Assembly (NCBI GenBank): GCA_039814715.1
Contig: JBCCAR010000002.1
Span: 124,001-188,000, forward strand
Source: CAKZYD01 sp039814715
GTDB lineage: Bacteria > Pseudomonadota > Alphaproteobacteria > Sphingomonadales > CAKZYD01
Reading direction: 5' to 3'
DNA: 64,000 nucleotides
A model generated the notes under the pieces. That model ran no database searches. It had not been told where the DNA came from and worked only from the letters and a program-made list of their open reading frames with translations. A program made the translations under genes and the position numbers. Position 1 is the first letter of the stretch; each line of letters opens with the position of its first letter. Shown here piece by piece: positions 35,806-45,148 of this stretch.

Positions 35806-36458
35806 GCACCAATGTTGCCTATCAGATCCATGACATTGTCCCCGACCATATCCGTATGGGCCCGCATGAGCTTTGCAGCGGCCTCTTCGTCACCAGCCAA
35901 AATAGCTTTGAGCACCGCTTCATGTTCCTCATAGGATTTGCCGGTACGCAGAGGGTGGCTGAGCTGTCGGCGGCGATATGCGGTAAGCTGGTCAAACATT
36001 TTCAGCGCCATTTCCTCCAAAACCTCATTATGCGTACCGCGAAAAATGAGTTTATGAAATTCATTGCTTTCATCGAAATAGCGTTCAGCAGTCTCAGCAC
36101 TGGCAAATCGTTTGTAAGCTTTGTGCACTTTTACCAAAGCGTCTTTTTGCTCGGGATGCATGCGCCTTGCCGCGAGACGCGCGCACATGCTTTCCAGCTC
36201 CGTCATCGCTTCAAACATCTGGATCAGACGTGTCACAGGAATGCGCGCGACAAACGCACCACGCCGAGGCTTCATATCAATGAAGCCGGCGGAAGCGAGA
36301 TGGCGCATTGCTTCGCGAACTGGTGTACGCGATACCTTGAAGCGGTCGGCAATTTCCTGCTCATTCAAATGCGACCCGGGCGCGCGTTTTCCGCTAACAA
36401 TTTCCGCCTCAATCTCGCGAACGATCCGATCGCCGTGAGTAAGCGTGTCTTGAACCAT
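35802..36458 (-). CDS. GntR-family regulator with FCD domain
   Basis: 218 residues. The winged helix (about 10-75) shows HLNEQEIADRFKVSRTPVREAMRHLASAGFIDMKPRRGAFVA, given here as a region description: helix-turn-helix at roughly 28-58 and the wing at 60-72. The FCD domain follows (about 85-215) with F.ESNEFHKLIFRGTHN and an Asp/His-rich metal-ligand pattern ending HTDMVG. It is the only complete FCD regulator in the window and a good candidate for reading the GCATAC/GTATGC promoter elements. It diverges from the quinone-reductase-like operon, with CCAATAATTGG (36478-36488) in between. Confidence 0.92.
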   Translation of the reverse strand: MVQDTLTHGDRIVREIEAEIVSGKRAPGSHLNEQEIADRFKVSRTPVREAMRHLASAGFIDMKPRRGAFVARIPVTRLIQMFEAMTELESMCARLAARRMHPEQKDALVKVHKAYKRFASAETAERYFDESNEFHKLIFRGTHNEVLEEMALKMFDQLTAYRRRQLSHPLRTGKSYEEHEAVLKAILAGDEEAAAKLMRAHTDMVGDNVMDLIGNIGA

Positions 36459-36477
36459 TTTTACCGTCTGCCTTCAG

Positions 36478-36488
36478 CCAATAATTGG
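36478..36488. promoter_or_regulatory. Small palindrome in the GntR-oxidoreductase divergent region
   Basis: CCAAT-A-ATTGG, a perfect 5+1+5 inverted repeat 20 bases upstream of the GntR start. A site for autoregulation is plausible, but the arms are short and AT-rich and the GCATAC core is absent. Confidence 0.3.
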
Positions 36489-36587
36489 AACCCGCATCTT
36501 TATAAGACCGCGCGCTTGATTTGCGCAAAATATTTGTCCCCTCAGCCTGCGCTGATGCGGGCGCAGTAAAGGACAGGAGCAAACCCG

Positions 36588-37595
36588 ATGAAAGCCGCAT
36601 TGTTTGATCAGCATGGGGGGCCGGAGGCGCTCTATATCGGCGAAAGGCCTACGCCGGATCTGCCAGATGATCATATTTTAGTTCGTGTGAGGGCCGTAGC
36701 ACTTAATGGCTTTGATCCCATGATGCTCGAAGGCTCAACCGGCCTGAAAACCCCGTTTCCCATGATCCCCTGCGGCGATTTCGCTGGAACAATCGCAGCC
36801 CTCGGCAGCAACGTAAATGGCGATTGGGAAGAAGGTATGGCTGTCAGCGGTTACCCGATCCTGCCAGATAAAGGCATGATGGGAGAAGTAACGCCCGGTG
36901 CGGCCTGTGAGTTTGTTGCCATGCCGGAAAGCTGCGTCGTGCCGGTTCCAGACGGGGTTTCCCATGAAGAAGCCGCCGCCATGCCGGTCGCGTATGGCAC
37001 GGCCTACCGCATGATGACAAAGCGAGCAGGGTTAAAGGCGGGGGAAAGGGTTTTGATATTGGGGGCGACGGGCGGTGTCGGCGTGGCAGCCATGCAATTG
37101 GCAAAACGCGCAGGCTGCGAAGTCATTGCCTGCGGCACGGGCGCTGAAAAAGCCGCCACCTTGAAACAGCACGGCGCAGATGATGTGATAGATACTGCGC
37201 AAGACGATGTTCTCACCGCCATACGAAGCCGCTATGGCAAGCCTGCTTACACCGGTGATGGCGACGGCGGCGTCGATGTTCTGGTCAATTACATCGGCGG
37301 CGATACGTGGGTGCCCGGTATCAAATGTGTTCGTAAACATGGCCGTATATTGGTGTGCGGCGCGACGGCAGGCTACGACCCGAAAACAGACCTTCGCTAC
37401 ATTTGGAGCTTTGAGCACAGTGTTATCGGCTCAAACGGATGGTCGGTTGAGGACCAGGCTGACATTCTTAAGCTTGCCGCCAAAGATGAATACCGCCCCA
37501 TCATTCACTGCGTGCGCCCGCTTGAAGAGATCGGCGCGGCCTATCAAGAGCTGATAGACCGCAAAGTGGTCGGTAAATCAGTGCTTACGCTATGA
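36588..37595 (+). CDS. Medium-chain dehydrogenase/reductase, quinone-oxidoreductase type
   Basis: 335 residues. The N-terminal GroES-like domain starts MKAALFDQHGGPEALYIGE; the NADP-binding motif VLILGATGGVGVAAMQLAKR lies near 150-170. The structural-zinc cysteine cluster and catalytic Cys/His of alcohol dehydrogenases are absent, so this is a zinc-free QOR/enoyl-reductase-like enzyme. AGGAGC lies before ATG 36588. It is first in a tight operon: 4-base overlaps link it to the thioesterase and then to the later genes. Role: reduction of an enone, quinone or enoyl thioester in the pathway. Confidence 0.9.
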   Translation: MKAALFDQHGGPEALYIGERPTPDLPDDHILVRVRAVALNGFDPMMLEGSTGLKTPFPMIPCGDFAGTIAALGSNVNGDWEEGMAVSGYPILPDKGMMGEVTPGAACEFVAMPESCVVPVPDGVSHEEAAAMPVAYGTAYRMMTKRAGLKAGERVLILGATGGVGVAAMQLAKRAGCEVIACGTGAEKAATLKQHGADDVIDTAQDDVLTAIRSRYGKPAYTGDGDGGVDVLVNYIGGDTWVPGIKCVRKHGRILVCGATAGYDPKTDLRYIWSFEHSVIGSNGWSVEDQADILKLAAKDEYRPIIHCVRPLEEIGAAYQELIDRKVVGKSVLTL

Positions 37596-38008
37596 CACAG
37601 TGGACGAAAGAAAGCCTCCAAGCTGAGTTGGATGCATGCCCCGCCATCCTGTTTCTCAAGCTCCAGGTCAAGGATTTAGATGTGCAAAAAACCAGCTTAA
37701 CGCTGACCATGCCGCTACAGGAGGCTGTTGAGCGCGCACCAGGCACCGGGCAGTTTCACGGCGGGCCGGTAGCCTCGCTGATTGATACAGCGGGCGACTA
37801 TGCTGTGGCACTAGGCGTTGGTGGCGGCGTCCCAACCATGAATTTTCGCGTTGATTATCTGCGGCCCTGCACTGGCGCACTCCTGCGCGCTGTGGCAACA
37901 GCGCGCCGCGTGGGGCGCACGGTGTCTGTCGCTGATGTGGATGTTTTCAATCAGGAGGGCAAATTGTGCGCCGTGGGTCGCGGCAGTTATATGTCAGCCA
38001 TTGGATAA
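37592..38008 (+). CDS. PaaI-type hotdog-fold thioesterase
   Basis: 138 residues, the normal length for a single hotdog domain. The catalytic segment GTGQFHGGPVASLIDTAGDYA has the HGG..ASLID pattern with acidic residue at the helix start used by PaaI and related acyl-CoA thioesterases. It overlaps the preceding gene by 4 bases and abuts the acyl-CoA ligase. It may release a stalled or product acyl-CoA. Confidence 0.9.
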   Translation: MTQWTKESLQAELDACPAILFLKLQVKDLDVQKTSLTLTMPLQEAVERAPGTGQFHGGPVASLIDTAGDYAVALGVGGGVPTMNFRVDYLRPCTGALLRAVATARRVGRTVSVADVDVFNQEGKLCAVGRGSYMSAIG

Positions 38009-38012
38009 GGCG

Positions 38013-39458
38013 GTGAATCTAACCAATATCATAGACTGGACTGCTGATCCCGAGCGGGACGCCATTCGGTTCGTATCAGCAGGCACAGGCATCACCACAA
38101 TAAGCTACGCGCAGATGCAAGGCCAAATGGGCGCAGTAGCTCAGCGCTTTTCCGATGTGGAGACCGTTGGCATTCTGGCCGAAAACCGGCCAGAGCATTT
38201 TTTGCTAACCCTAGGCGCACTTGCAGCAGGTACGGTCGCCGTTCCGATCAATCACAAACTTCCTGCGGCGGCAGTTGCGCATATCGTGGAGGATGCCAAT
38301 GTGTCGCTCACGCTGTATGATGAACATCTCAAAGACAAACTGCCGCGCCATCACATAGCGGAGAAAATCAGAGCTTTGGGCAGTGCCGCGCAAGCTCCAA
38401 AGGCTCTATCGCCTGAGCATTTAGCGTTCATCATGTACACGTCCGGTTCCACCGGCCAACCTAAGGGCGTGCCCATTACGCATGCAGGCTATCATTGGGC
38501 CATGGAGCAGTTCCGCTTTTTAGAAGACGGCATACGCGGTAAAATGGTGCTGATCGCCGCGCCGCTTTTTCATATGAACGCACAGTTCCATATTCTTGCA
38601 ACGCTCATGTGCGGCGGGACTGCCGTGCTGATGGAGCGGTTTGAGGCAGACGCATTTTTAAGCGCAATTGATGCCCACAATGTCGCCCGCGTTACAGGCG
38701 TACCGACGATGTTTGAACTGGCCGTACGCGCAATCGATCAGGGCCATGCGGTCCAGACGCACCGCGTCACCTCCGTCGCTATGGGCTCAGCGCCCCTTTC
38801 GCAAACACTTCTCGATCGGCTGAAAAAACACTTTCCCAATGCAGCCATCAGCAACGGCTATGGCACAACAGAAACGGGCCCTGCTGTGTTTGGTGTGCAT
38901 CCAGAGGGCAAAGCAGCGCCGCCGCTATCCATCGGCTATCCCATGGATGGAGCGCAGGTCCGGCTGGTGGGTCCTGAAGCGCCCCAGCGCGGCACTTTGC
39001 AGGTGAAAAGTCCTATGACCCTCGCCGCCTATCACAAGTTACCTAAGGCTTCGGCGGCTAAGATAAAGGATGGCTGGTACGATACAGGGGATGTCATGCA
39101 GGTCGATGAAGATGGCTTCTACCTGTTCGCCGAACGCGCGGACGACATGTTTGTCTGCGGCGGGGAAAACATCTACCCCGCCCAGGTGGAAACCTTGCTA
39201 GAGCAGCACCCCGGCGTTGAACAAGCCTGCGTTGTGGATATTCCCGACGCCATAAAGGGGGCCATACCAGTAGCATTCATTGTTGGCAGTGCGGATGCAG
39301 CCGCCCTGAAAAACCATACGCTAAAAAATGGCCCCGCCTACGCACACCCTCGCTTCATTGCACATCTCAGCGCGCTGCCACTGTCAGGCGTCAATAAAAT
39401 TGACCGCGCCGCGCTAAAAGCAGACGCGCGTACGCGCTTTGAAGGGATGCGCCCATGA
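38013..39458 (+). CDS. Class I adenylate-forming acyl-CoA ligase
   Basis: About 481 residues. The core motifs are FIMYTSGSTGQPKGVPIT, a GYGTTETGPAV segment, GWYDTGDVMQVDEDGFYLF and RADDMFVCGGENIYP; the C-terminal Lys lies in SGVNKIDRAAL. I choose GTG 38013, 4 bases after the thioesterase stop with GGATAAGG close upstream; TTG 38001 is an alternative, and upstream in-frame codons to 37851 overlap the thioesterase gene and give non-family residues. The protein is somewhat shorter than FadD. It activates a carboxylic acid, probably the acyl part of the imported compound. Confidence 0.9.
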   Translation: MNLTNIIDWTADPERDAIRFVSAGTGITTISYAQMQGQMGAVAQRFSDVETVGILAENRPEHFLLTLGALAAGTVAVPINHKLPAAAVAHIVEDANVSLTLYDEHLKDKLPRHHIAEKIRALGSAAQAPKALSPEHLAFIMYTSGSTGQPKGVPITHAGYHWAMEQFRFLEDGIRGKMVLIAAPLFHMNAQFHILATLMCGGTAVLMERFEADAFLSAIDAHNVARVTGVPTMFELAVRAIDQGHAVQTHRVTSVAMGSAPLSQTLLDRLKKHFPNAAISNGYGTTETGPAVFGVHPEGKAAPPLSIGYPMDGAQVRLVGPEAPQRGTLQVKSPMTLAAYHKLPKASAAKIKDGWYDTGDVMQVDEDGFYLFAERADDMFVCGGENIYPAQVETLLEQHPGVEQACVVDIPDAIKGAIPVAFIVGSADAAALKNHTLKNGPAYAHPRFIAHLSALPLSGVNKIDRAALKADARTRFEGMRP

Positions 39459-41296
39459 TCAGGCTCCTCATCGCCCTGTTATGCTTGTTACCGCTAAACG
39501 CCGTCGCACAGACGCCTCAAACCTTAAGCGCGTTGGAAGCAGAAATTACAGCGATTGTTGAGGAAAGCCCCCTCCCCGGCATGGCCCTGGTCATCGTGGA
39601 AGACGGCGAGGTCGTTTTAGAGAAAGGCTTTGGCCTAGCGGTAAGGAACCCTGAAAAACCCATGCGCGCCGAGACCGTCCTCTCTCCAGGCTCGCTGTCT
39701 AAAAATCTCACCTCGCTAGCCGTGCTGCGACTCGTCCAGCAAGGAAAGCTGGACCTCGATGCCCCGATCACCGACGTCGCCCCAGGGGTCAAGATTGATA
39801 ACCCATATGGCACACCCATCACGCTTGCCATGCTGCTGGAACACACGGCGGGCATAGAAGGAAGTGCCTATTCAGAATATGCTTTCTCACAAGAGGGTTT
39901 CACGCCAGGCGAATATGCCAAGCGCGTGGCTGGCAAGATCGATATGAGCTGGCCGCCAGGCTACTTTTTTTCCTATGCCAATGGTGGCCATACTTTGGCC
40001 GCTGTTGCCATCGAGACCGCGTGCGGGTGCAGCTATGACGACTTCATGGCCACCGAAATCTTCGCACCCCTTGAAATGACAAACTCAACGTTTTTGATGT
40101 CGGACGTAGACCTAGAAAACCTTGCGCAGAGCTATCACAGCGATGGCAAAACGCAGGCCAATCGCTGGCGCATGGCCATTCGCCCATCTGGCGCGATGCT
40201 GTCTACGATCGCTGATCTGGGCAAATTGGTTCAGTTTTATGCGACACGCGGCCAAAGCCAGCCGGGCCTGATTTCGCCAGCCCTGCTGAAGCGCATGGAA
40301 GACAGCGAGACGACAGCCACGAGCCGTGCTGGCCTGGTGGATGGTACGTATGGACTTGGCAATTTCGGCAGCATTGCGGGCGGTGGACATGTCTTGCACG
40401 GCCATGCAGGCTCAACCGAGGGCTTTCGCACCTGGCTCACTTACGATCCCGATACACAGCGCGGTTACGCTTTTGTTCTGAATGCAGACGTTGGCCTGCG
40501 CGGGCGTCTCATTAACCTGCTGGGCCGCTACATCACCCGCGATTACCCCGAAATTCCGATCGCCGCCGCCGTCAGCGACTCCGCTCTGGCAGATCTGAGC
40601 GGCTGGTACGAGCCGATCACCCACGATATGGTGCTGCGGCGCTGGATGTGGCGGGTATTTGGGTCTGTGAAGCTCGCGCCGACTGGAACGGGCCTGAAAA
40701 TTGACCCGGTTGTACCAACCAACGCTCGTGAAACACTGGTCGCAGTTGGCGGCGGCAAGCTACGAACGCAAACGCTTCCTATTCCAACGGCCGCGCGCGT
40801 TATCGGGCCGGGCGGTGTGCCGATGCTCGTCAATGGGGAGGCTTTTCAACCCGTGAATACGGTCGTCGCCGTAGGCCGCTTTTATGGCTTTGCTGCTGCA
40901 TTGGTCCTAGGGACAATCGCGAGTTTACACACGCTCATCTGGTTACCCAGCCGCCTCCTAAAAGGTAGCCCAAACACTGTAGGCGTCAGGCTGCGTGCAG
41001 GACTTTTACTAGCAGGTTTGTCGCTTCTGATACTGCTCGCGCTCTTTGTGAAAATAGGAATGCTTGGCAGCCTTGACAGTGCCGCAAGGCTTGGCCGGGT
41101 CAGCGTTTGGTCGCTGTTGTTTCTGATGTTTAGCGTCATTGGCCCCGCAGGTGTCCTCATGGCAGCGCTGAACTGGAAAGGCGCGCAGGCCAAAGCCATG
41201 CAGGTGTATGCAGCCCTCGCTATTGCAGCTCTAGGCTTTGCCTGGTGCTATCTGGCCTTGCAAGGCTGGGTTCCGCTGATCACCTGGCGCGTGTGA
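39455..41296 (+). CDS. S12/class C beta-lactamase-family hydrolase with C-terminal membrane domain
   Basis: 613 residues. Signal peptide MIRLLIALLCLLPLNAVAQ, then a serine beta-lactamase-like domain with Ser80-Leu-Ser-Lys83 (SxxK), Tyr174-Ala-Asn176 (YxN) and LHGHAGSTEGF (HxG-like third motif). After about residue 460 come four hydrophobic helices (ALVLGTIASLHTLIWL, AGLLLAGLSLLILLALFV, WSLLFLMFSVIGPAGVLMAAL, YAALAIAALGFAWCYLAL). The catalytic domain therefore faces the periplasm and is tethered to the inner membrane. Family members are D,D-peptidases, esterases or D-aminopeptidases; MlrB of the microcystin pathway is in this superfamily. It overlaps both neighbours by 4 bases, next to the AmpG-like importer. 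Confidence 0.9.
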   Translation: MIRLLIALLCLLPLNAVAQTPQTLSALEAEITAIVEESPLPGMALVIVEDGEVVLEKGFGLAVRNPEKPMRAETVLSPGSLSKNLTSLAVLRLVQQGKLDLDAPITDVAPGVKIDNPYGTPITLAMLLEHTAGIEGSAYSEYAFSQEGFTPGEYAKRVAGKIDMSWPPGYFFSYANGGHTLAAVAIETACGCSYDDFMATEIFAPLEMTNSTFLMSDVDLENLAQSYHSDGKTQANRWRMAIRPSGAMLSTIADLGKLVQFYATRGQSQPGLISPALLKRMEDSETTATSRAGLVDGTYGLGNFGSIAGGGHVLHGHAGSTEGFRTWLTYDPDTQRGYAFVLNADVGLRGRLINLLGRYITRDYPEIPIAAAVSDSALADLSGWYEPITHDMVLRRWMWRVFGSVKLAPTGTGLKIDPVVPTNARETLVAVGGGKLRTQTLPIPTAARVIGPGGVPMLVNGEAFQPVNTVVAVGRFYGFAAALVLGTIASLHTLIWLPSRLLKGSPNTVGVRLRAGLLLAGLSLLILLALFVKIGMLGSLDSAARLGRVSVWSLLFLMFSVIGPAGVLMAALNWKGAQAKAMQVYAALAIAALGFAWCYLALQGWVPLITWRV

Positions 41297-42576
41297 GCGC
41301 GCCGCCAGGCCCAATCCGCCGGTTTATTGCCGCCAGCCATATCCCCGTTGGCAAAGAGCGCTGGAAAGCCTTGGGCGCGATCTTCGCCCTGCAGATGGCA
41401 CATGACCTGCCCAATGCGCTCACAGCGACGATGGTTCCAACGCTGTTTGTGAAAAAGCTCGGTTTGCCAATTGAGTATATTGGCCTTTTTTTCCTGCCTT
41501 TTCTCATCACTGCGCTGAAATGGCTTTGGGCTCCGATTGTGGACAATCACTATAGCGCCGCATTTGGCCGCCGACGCAGCTGGCTCGCCCCGCTCACTGT
41601 TTGCGTCGCTTTAACATATATTGCGATTGGAACGGTTGAACCCAGCTTGGAAATGCTTGGCATCATTGTGGCGCTGCTCATGCTCAAGCAAGTGTTTTAC
41701 GCAACACAGGAAGTGGCGGCAGATGCCTACGTTGTTGAAAACCTTCAACCAAGAGAGCGCAATTTCGGCTCCGCCGTGGTCTGGCTTGGCAAGGAGGCAG
41801 GGCAAATTGTCGGTTTCGCTGGACTTCTGTTTGTCGCCGACCGCTATGGTTGGCAGGCTGCGTTTTTTACGGCTGCTGCGCTATTCATACCTTTAAACCT
41901 GCCTGCCCTTCTCCGCCGGGAGCCGCCAGTGTCTAGCGCAGCTCTTAAGAGCCGGGCGCGGCCATTTAGTTATCTGAAATCCAGCGTAAACCGTAAGGTC
42001 CTCGCCATCGTCTTTGCCATGTCGTTTTCCGTGCAAATGCCGGCTGCCATCATAGGGCCGTTTTTGGGCTCAAAAGGGCTAACGCTGTCGGAAATTGGCA
42101 TTGTTCTGGGCATCGCAGCGAGTTTGGGGGCAATTTTGTCGCTGGGCGTCGCCTCAGTCATGATCGCGCGATTTGGGCCAAAGAAAATGGCCATCGCCAT
42201 GCTGTTCATTGCGCCGCTAGCAGCGCCGGGTTTTTTCTATATTGCCCTGTCAGACACCGTAAGCGTGCCGGAAGTTGTGCTGATCATTCTGATTGGCACC
42301 ATTTGCACGGCCCCCATCCGCATGGCGCTTTATGCGGCGCGCATCGGCTGGACTTCTACCCACCAAACGGGGACGGATATAACGACCCAACAATCTGTCT
42401 GGTTCCTAGGGTTTGCCGCGGCAGGTGCAACGTCAGGCTTGCTTGCAGGCACGATCGGTTGGGCCGGGTTCTTTAGCGTCAACGTTGTTTTGACCACCGC
42501 AGCCTTGTTGTTCTTCATTACAAGCCACGATGACATTTGCGCCCGTGTGAAGGTGCTGAACGTATTGCCAGCTTAG
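41293..42576 (+). CDS. AmpG-like MFS permease (peptide/acetyl-CoA transporter group)
   Basis: About 427 residues from GTG 41293, which overlaps the hydrolase stop by 4 bases (GTGA); in-frame codons upstream lie inside the hydrolase gene. It has 12 hydrophobic segments and AmpG-type signatures: FALQMAHDLPNALTATMVPTL in TM1, ALKWLWAPIVDN after TM2, RRRSWL in the loop, and QEVAADAYVVENLQPRERN in the TM4-5 region. AmpG imports anhydro-muropeptides; MlrD of microcystin degraders belongs to the same group. A periplasmic S12 hydrolase encoded just upstream would feed it peptide fragments. Confidence 0.88.
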   Translation: MSAPPGPIRRFIAASHIPVGKERWKALGAIFALQMAHDLPNALTATMVPTLFVKKLGLPIEYIGLFFLPFLITALKWLWAPIVDNHYSAAFGRRRSWLAPLTVCVALTYIAIGTVEPSLEMLGIIVALLMLKQVFYATQEVAADAYVVENLQPRERNFGSAVVWLGKEAGQIVGFAGLLFVADRYGWQAAFFTAAALFIPLNLPALLRREPPVSSAALKSRARPFSYLKSSVNRKVLAIVFAMSFSVQMPAAIIGPFLGSKGLTLSEIGIVLGIAASLGAILSLGVASVMIARFGPKKMAIAMLFIAPLAAPGFFYIALSDTVSVPEVVLIILIGTICTAPIRMALYAARIGWTSTHQTGTDITTQQSVWFLGFAAAGATSGLLAGTIGWAGFFSVNVVLTTAALLFFITSHDDICARVKVLNVLPA

Positions 42577-42598
42577 CACGCACACAAAAACCCTTTCC

Positions 42599-42658
42599 AT
42601 GCATACAATTTTTAGGCAGGATGTTTCAAAAGCATTACGAACGTACTGCAAGTAAATG
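42599..42658 (+). promoter_or_regulatory. Compound promoter region before TonB receptor
   Basis: ATGCATACAAT (42599-42609) belongs to the GCATAC set; 32 bases downstream, ACGTACTGCAAGTAAATG (42641-42658) matches the right half of the TetR operator candidate at 23887-23904 in 16 of 18 positions, with a degenerate left arm CATTAC at 42633-42638. The receptor ATG is at 42680, so both sites could act on one promoter. Confidence 0.5.
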
Positions 42659-42679
42659 GAAGCATAGGAGGGGTAGGGA

Positions 42680-45148
42680 ATGAAACAGGCACTTTTAGGC
42701 GGTGTAGCACTCTGGGTCGGGGTTGTAGGAATTGCTGACGCGCAATCAGATGACCCGGTGAACCTCACCGAAGAACTGGTGGTCATTGGCGAAAAGCAGT
42801 TCAAGAGCATCCAAGACACCGCCACGTCTGTGGAAATCGTGACCAGCGAGCAAATTCGCAAACTCAACATCGTTGACCTGGAAGATGCTTTGCGGCGAAT
42901 CGGCAATGCGGGCTTTACCGCAACAGGCGGCGGCGTTGAACAATTTACCCTGCGCGGTGTTCAATCAGGCGGCTTTGCATCAGGCAATACGCCAGTAGCG
43001 ACGCTGATCGTCGACGGCGCGTTCATTCCAAACCAAGCGGCAGGCTCGACCATTTCAAATGCTTGGGATGTGACACAGATTGAAATTTTGCGCGGCGCGC
43101 AATCAACCCTGCAAGGGCGCAACTCTTTAATCGGTGCCATTGTTGTCAACACGCAAGACCCCACGGACGAATTCGATGTGCGCGGCCGGTTGGTTTATTC
43201 TGAAGCTGATACGCTGGAGACGTCGTTTGCGTTTGGCGGGCCAATTGTTGAAGACCAATTGTCTTTTCGCGTTGCGGGGCAGTACCTGGCCAGCGACGGC
43301 TTTACGAAACGCCCAGATGGCAGTGACGCCGACAACGAAGAGAGCGTTCTCATCCGCGGCAAGTTGCGGATTGAACCGAAAGGCATCGAAAACCTGACTT
43401 GGGATTTGGTTGCCACCTATTCTGATGAAGAAGACGGCGGTGTACTGGTGAGTGCCGCCAACCCTGGCGCGCGCGTGCAGCAGACGGATGTGGCGACCTT
43501 CACCGAGCGCGAAGTCTTCACTTTCGGCAGTGAAATCACGTACGACATTAATGACAAATGGACGCTGCAGTCGGTTACCAACTACGCCAAGCTTGAAACC
43601 GATGAAGTTGATGACTTTGACGGCCAGCCAAATCTGGGCTTACCCATTTCCCCCCAGCGCACTGATGTTCGCGAGAATGTGGATTGGCTCCAAGAGTTTC
43701 GCGTGCTGTATGATGGGGAGCGTATTTCAGCCCTGTTCGGCGCGCTTTATGCGGGGCGTAAGAATGATGATCTGACTAATGTGCAGCAGACCCTTCCCAT
43801 CCCCATGGCTGACTTGGCCGATCTATCGGCCTTTGGCCTCCCCGGGGTTGGGTTAGACCCAGTTTATCAAGGCGTTGTCGCCCAGGCGACTGGCGGTGCA
43901 ATCACCAATTTTGCTACGCCGGCTGATGCGCCGCGCTTCTTAAATGATCCGCTTTTGCTTGGGCCGCTCCTTCCCTTAAGCACGGATTTCAACTTCAATC
44001 CCAGCTTCAATACCTTCGCTGTCTTTGGCGAGGCTTCCTATGCATTTTCTGATGCATTCGAGGTAACGTTCGGCTTTCGCTACGAAAACGAAAAGGCAAA
44101 ATATGAAGCGTTCCAGGTCAACACTTTGACCGAGACTGCCGATCAACTTGCCTTGTCACCGGATGGGAACCCGGGGCTGGCGACAGCGATCCAAACGTCT
44201 CTCACTAACAATTTAACGCCTTTTGTCGGACCGCAAAATGCGGCGGCAATTGCTGCTGGCGGTACCCCGTCCATCGTTCCGTTTTACGGGCAAATTGCGC
44301 AGGGCGCGGTGATTGCTGCGACCGGCGGCAACCAAAATGCACTTGTTCCAGTCTCAGTTGATGAAGATTTAAGCTTTAATGTCTTCCTGCCAAAGTTCGT
44401 CGCGACCTTCAATGTCAATGACGATCTGTCTTTCTCCGCCAGCGCCCAGCGCGCCTATCGCCCCGGCGGCATCGGCATCAACCCGGTGCGCGGCCAAGCT
44501 TTCCTGTTCGATCCTGAATTCAGCTGGAACTATGAACTGGCCATGCGCTCCAGCTGGCTCGACGGCAGCCTGATCTTCAACGCCAACCTCTTTTACATCG
44601 ATTGGAAGGACCAGCAGATTGAAGTCATCTTGTCTGGCACGCCACAGGATACAGAAACAGACAATGTGGGTGGCAGTGAGCTTTATGGGCTCGAGACAAC
44701 TCTGCTTTGGCAAGTGGATGAGCATTGGAATATTTTTGGGTCGCTCGGTTTGGTCGAAACCGAAATTACCGAGGTAGATGCCACAAACGCAGCGATTCTC
44801 GGCAATGAGTTCCCCTTTGCGCCAAATGTGACTGGGGCACTTGGGGTGACCTACGAGCACGGCAATGGCCTGTCAGCAACGGTAGATATGAACTATCAAG
44901 GCTCATCTGAACCCGTGATCCCCAACAACTCTGGCCCAAACCCCTTCCCTGGCAGCACCGGGCTGCGCAATGACAGTTTTGTGCTGTTCAACGCGCGTTT
45001 AGCGTATGAGCAGGAGAACTACTCCGTTTTCCTCTATGCCTCCAACCTCTTTAATGAGACCTATTTAGTGAACGCCGATGCGCTCGCGGGCAATGTGATT
45101 GTGGGCGAACCGCGCGTGTTCGGCGGCGGTGTCACCTTTGATTTCTAG
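42680..45148 (+). CDS. TonB-dependent receptor
   Basis: 822 residues, ATG 42680 preceded by GGAGGGG. Signal peptide to about residue 22 (cleavage near ADAQ), then a TonB-box-like EELVVIGEKQ, plug segments VDLEDALRRIG, FTLRGVQSGG, LIVDGAFIP and EILRGAQSTLQGRN, and a long barrel ending FGGGVTFDF with terminal Phe. One inserted external loop (about residues 380-440 and 490-560) is Ala/Gly/Pro-rich. Plug type is that of iron-independent, substrate-specific receptors. It follows the AmpG-like operon and is followed by a permease starting in its stop codon, forming a receptor-permease pair. Confidence 0.92.
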   Translation: MKQALLGGVALWVGVVGIADAQSDDPVNLTEELVVIGEKQFKSIQDTATSVEIVTSEQIRKLNIVDLEDALRRIGNAGFTATGGGVEQFTLRGVQSGGFASGNTPVATLIVDGAFIPNQAAGSTISNAWDVTQIEILRGAQSTLQGRNSLIGAIVVNTQDPTDEFDVRGRLVYSEADTLETSFAFGGPIVEDQLSFRVAGQYLASDGFTKRPDGSDADNEESVLIRGKLRIEPKGIENLTWDLVATYSDEEDGGVLVSAANPGARVQQTDVATFTEREVFTFGSEITYDINDKWTLQSVTNYAKLETDEVDDFDGQPNLGLPISPQRTDVRENVDWLQEFRVLYDGERISALFGALYAGRKNDDLTNVQQTLPIPMADLADLSAFGLPGVGLDPVYQGVVAQATGGAITNFATPADAPRFLNDPLLLGPLLPLSTDFNFNPSFNTFAVFGEASYAFSDAFEVTFGFRYENEKAKYEAFQVNTLTETADQLALSPDGNPGLATAIQTSLTNNLTPFVGPQNAAAIAAGGTPSIVPFYGQIAQGAVIAATGGNQNALVPVSVDEDLSFNVFLPKFVATFNVNDDLSFSASAQRAYRPGGIGINPVRGQAFLFDPEFSWNYELAMRSSWLDGSLIFNANLFYIDWKDQQIEVILSGTPQDTETDNVGGSELYGLETTLLWQVDEHWNIFGSLGLVETEITEVDATNAAILGNEFPFAPNVTGALGVTYEHGNGLSATVDMNYQGSSEPVIPNNSGPNPFPGSTGLRNDSFVLFNARLAYEQENYSVFLYASNLFNETYLVNADALAGNVIVGEPRVFGGGVTFDF

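Noticed and set aside
6031..42576. A true microcystin (mlrABCD) cluster
   Set aside because: MlrC-, MlrB- and MlrD-superfamily proteins are present but scattered, and I find no MlrA-like CAAX-type protease; only a related theme is claimed.
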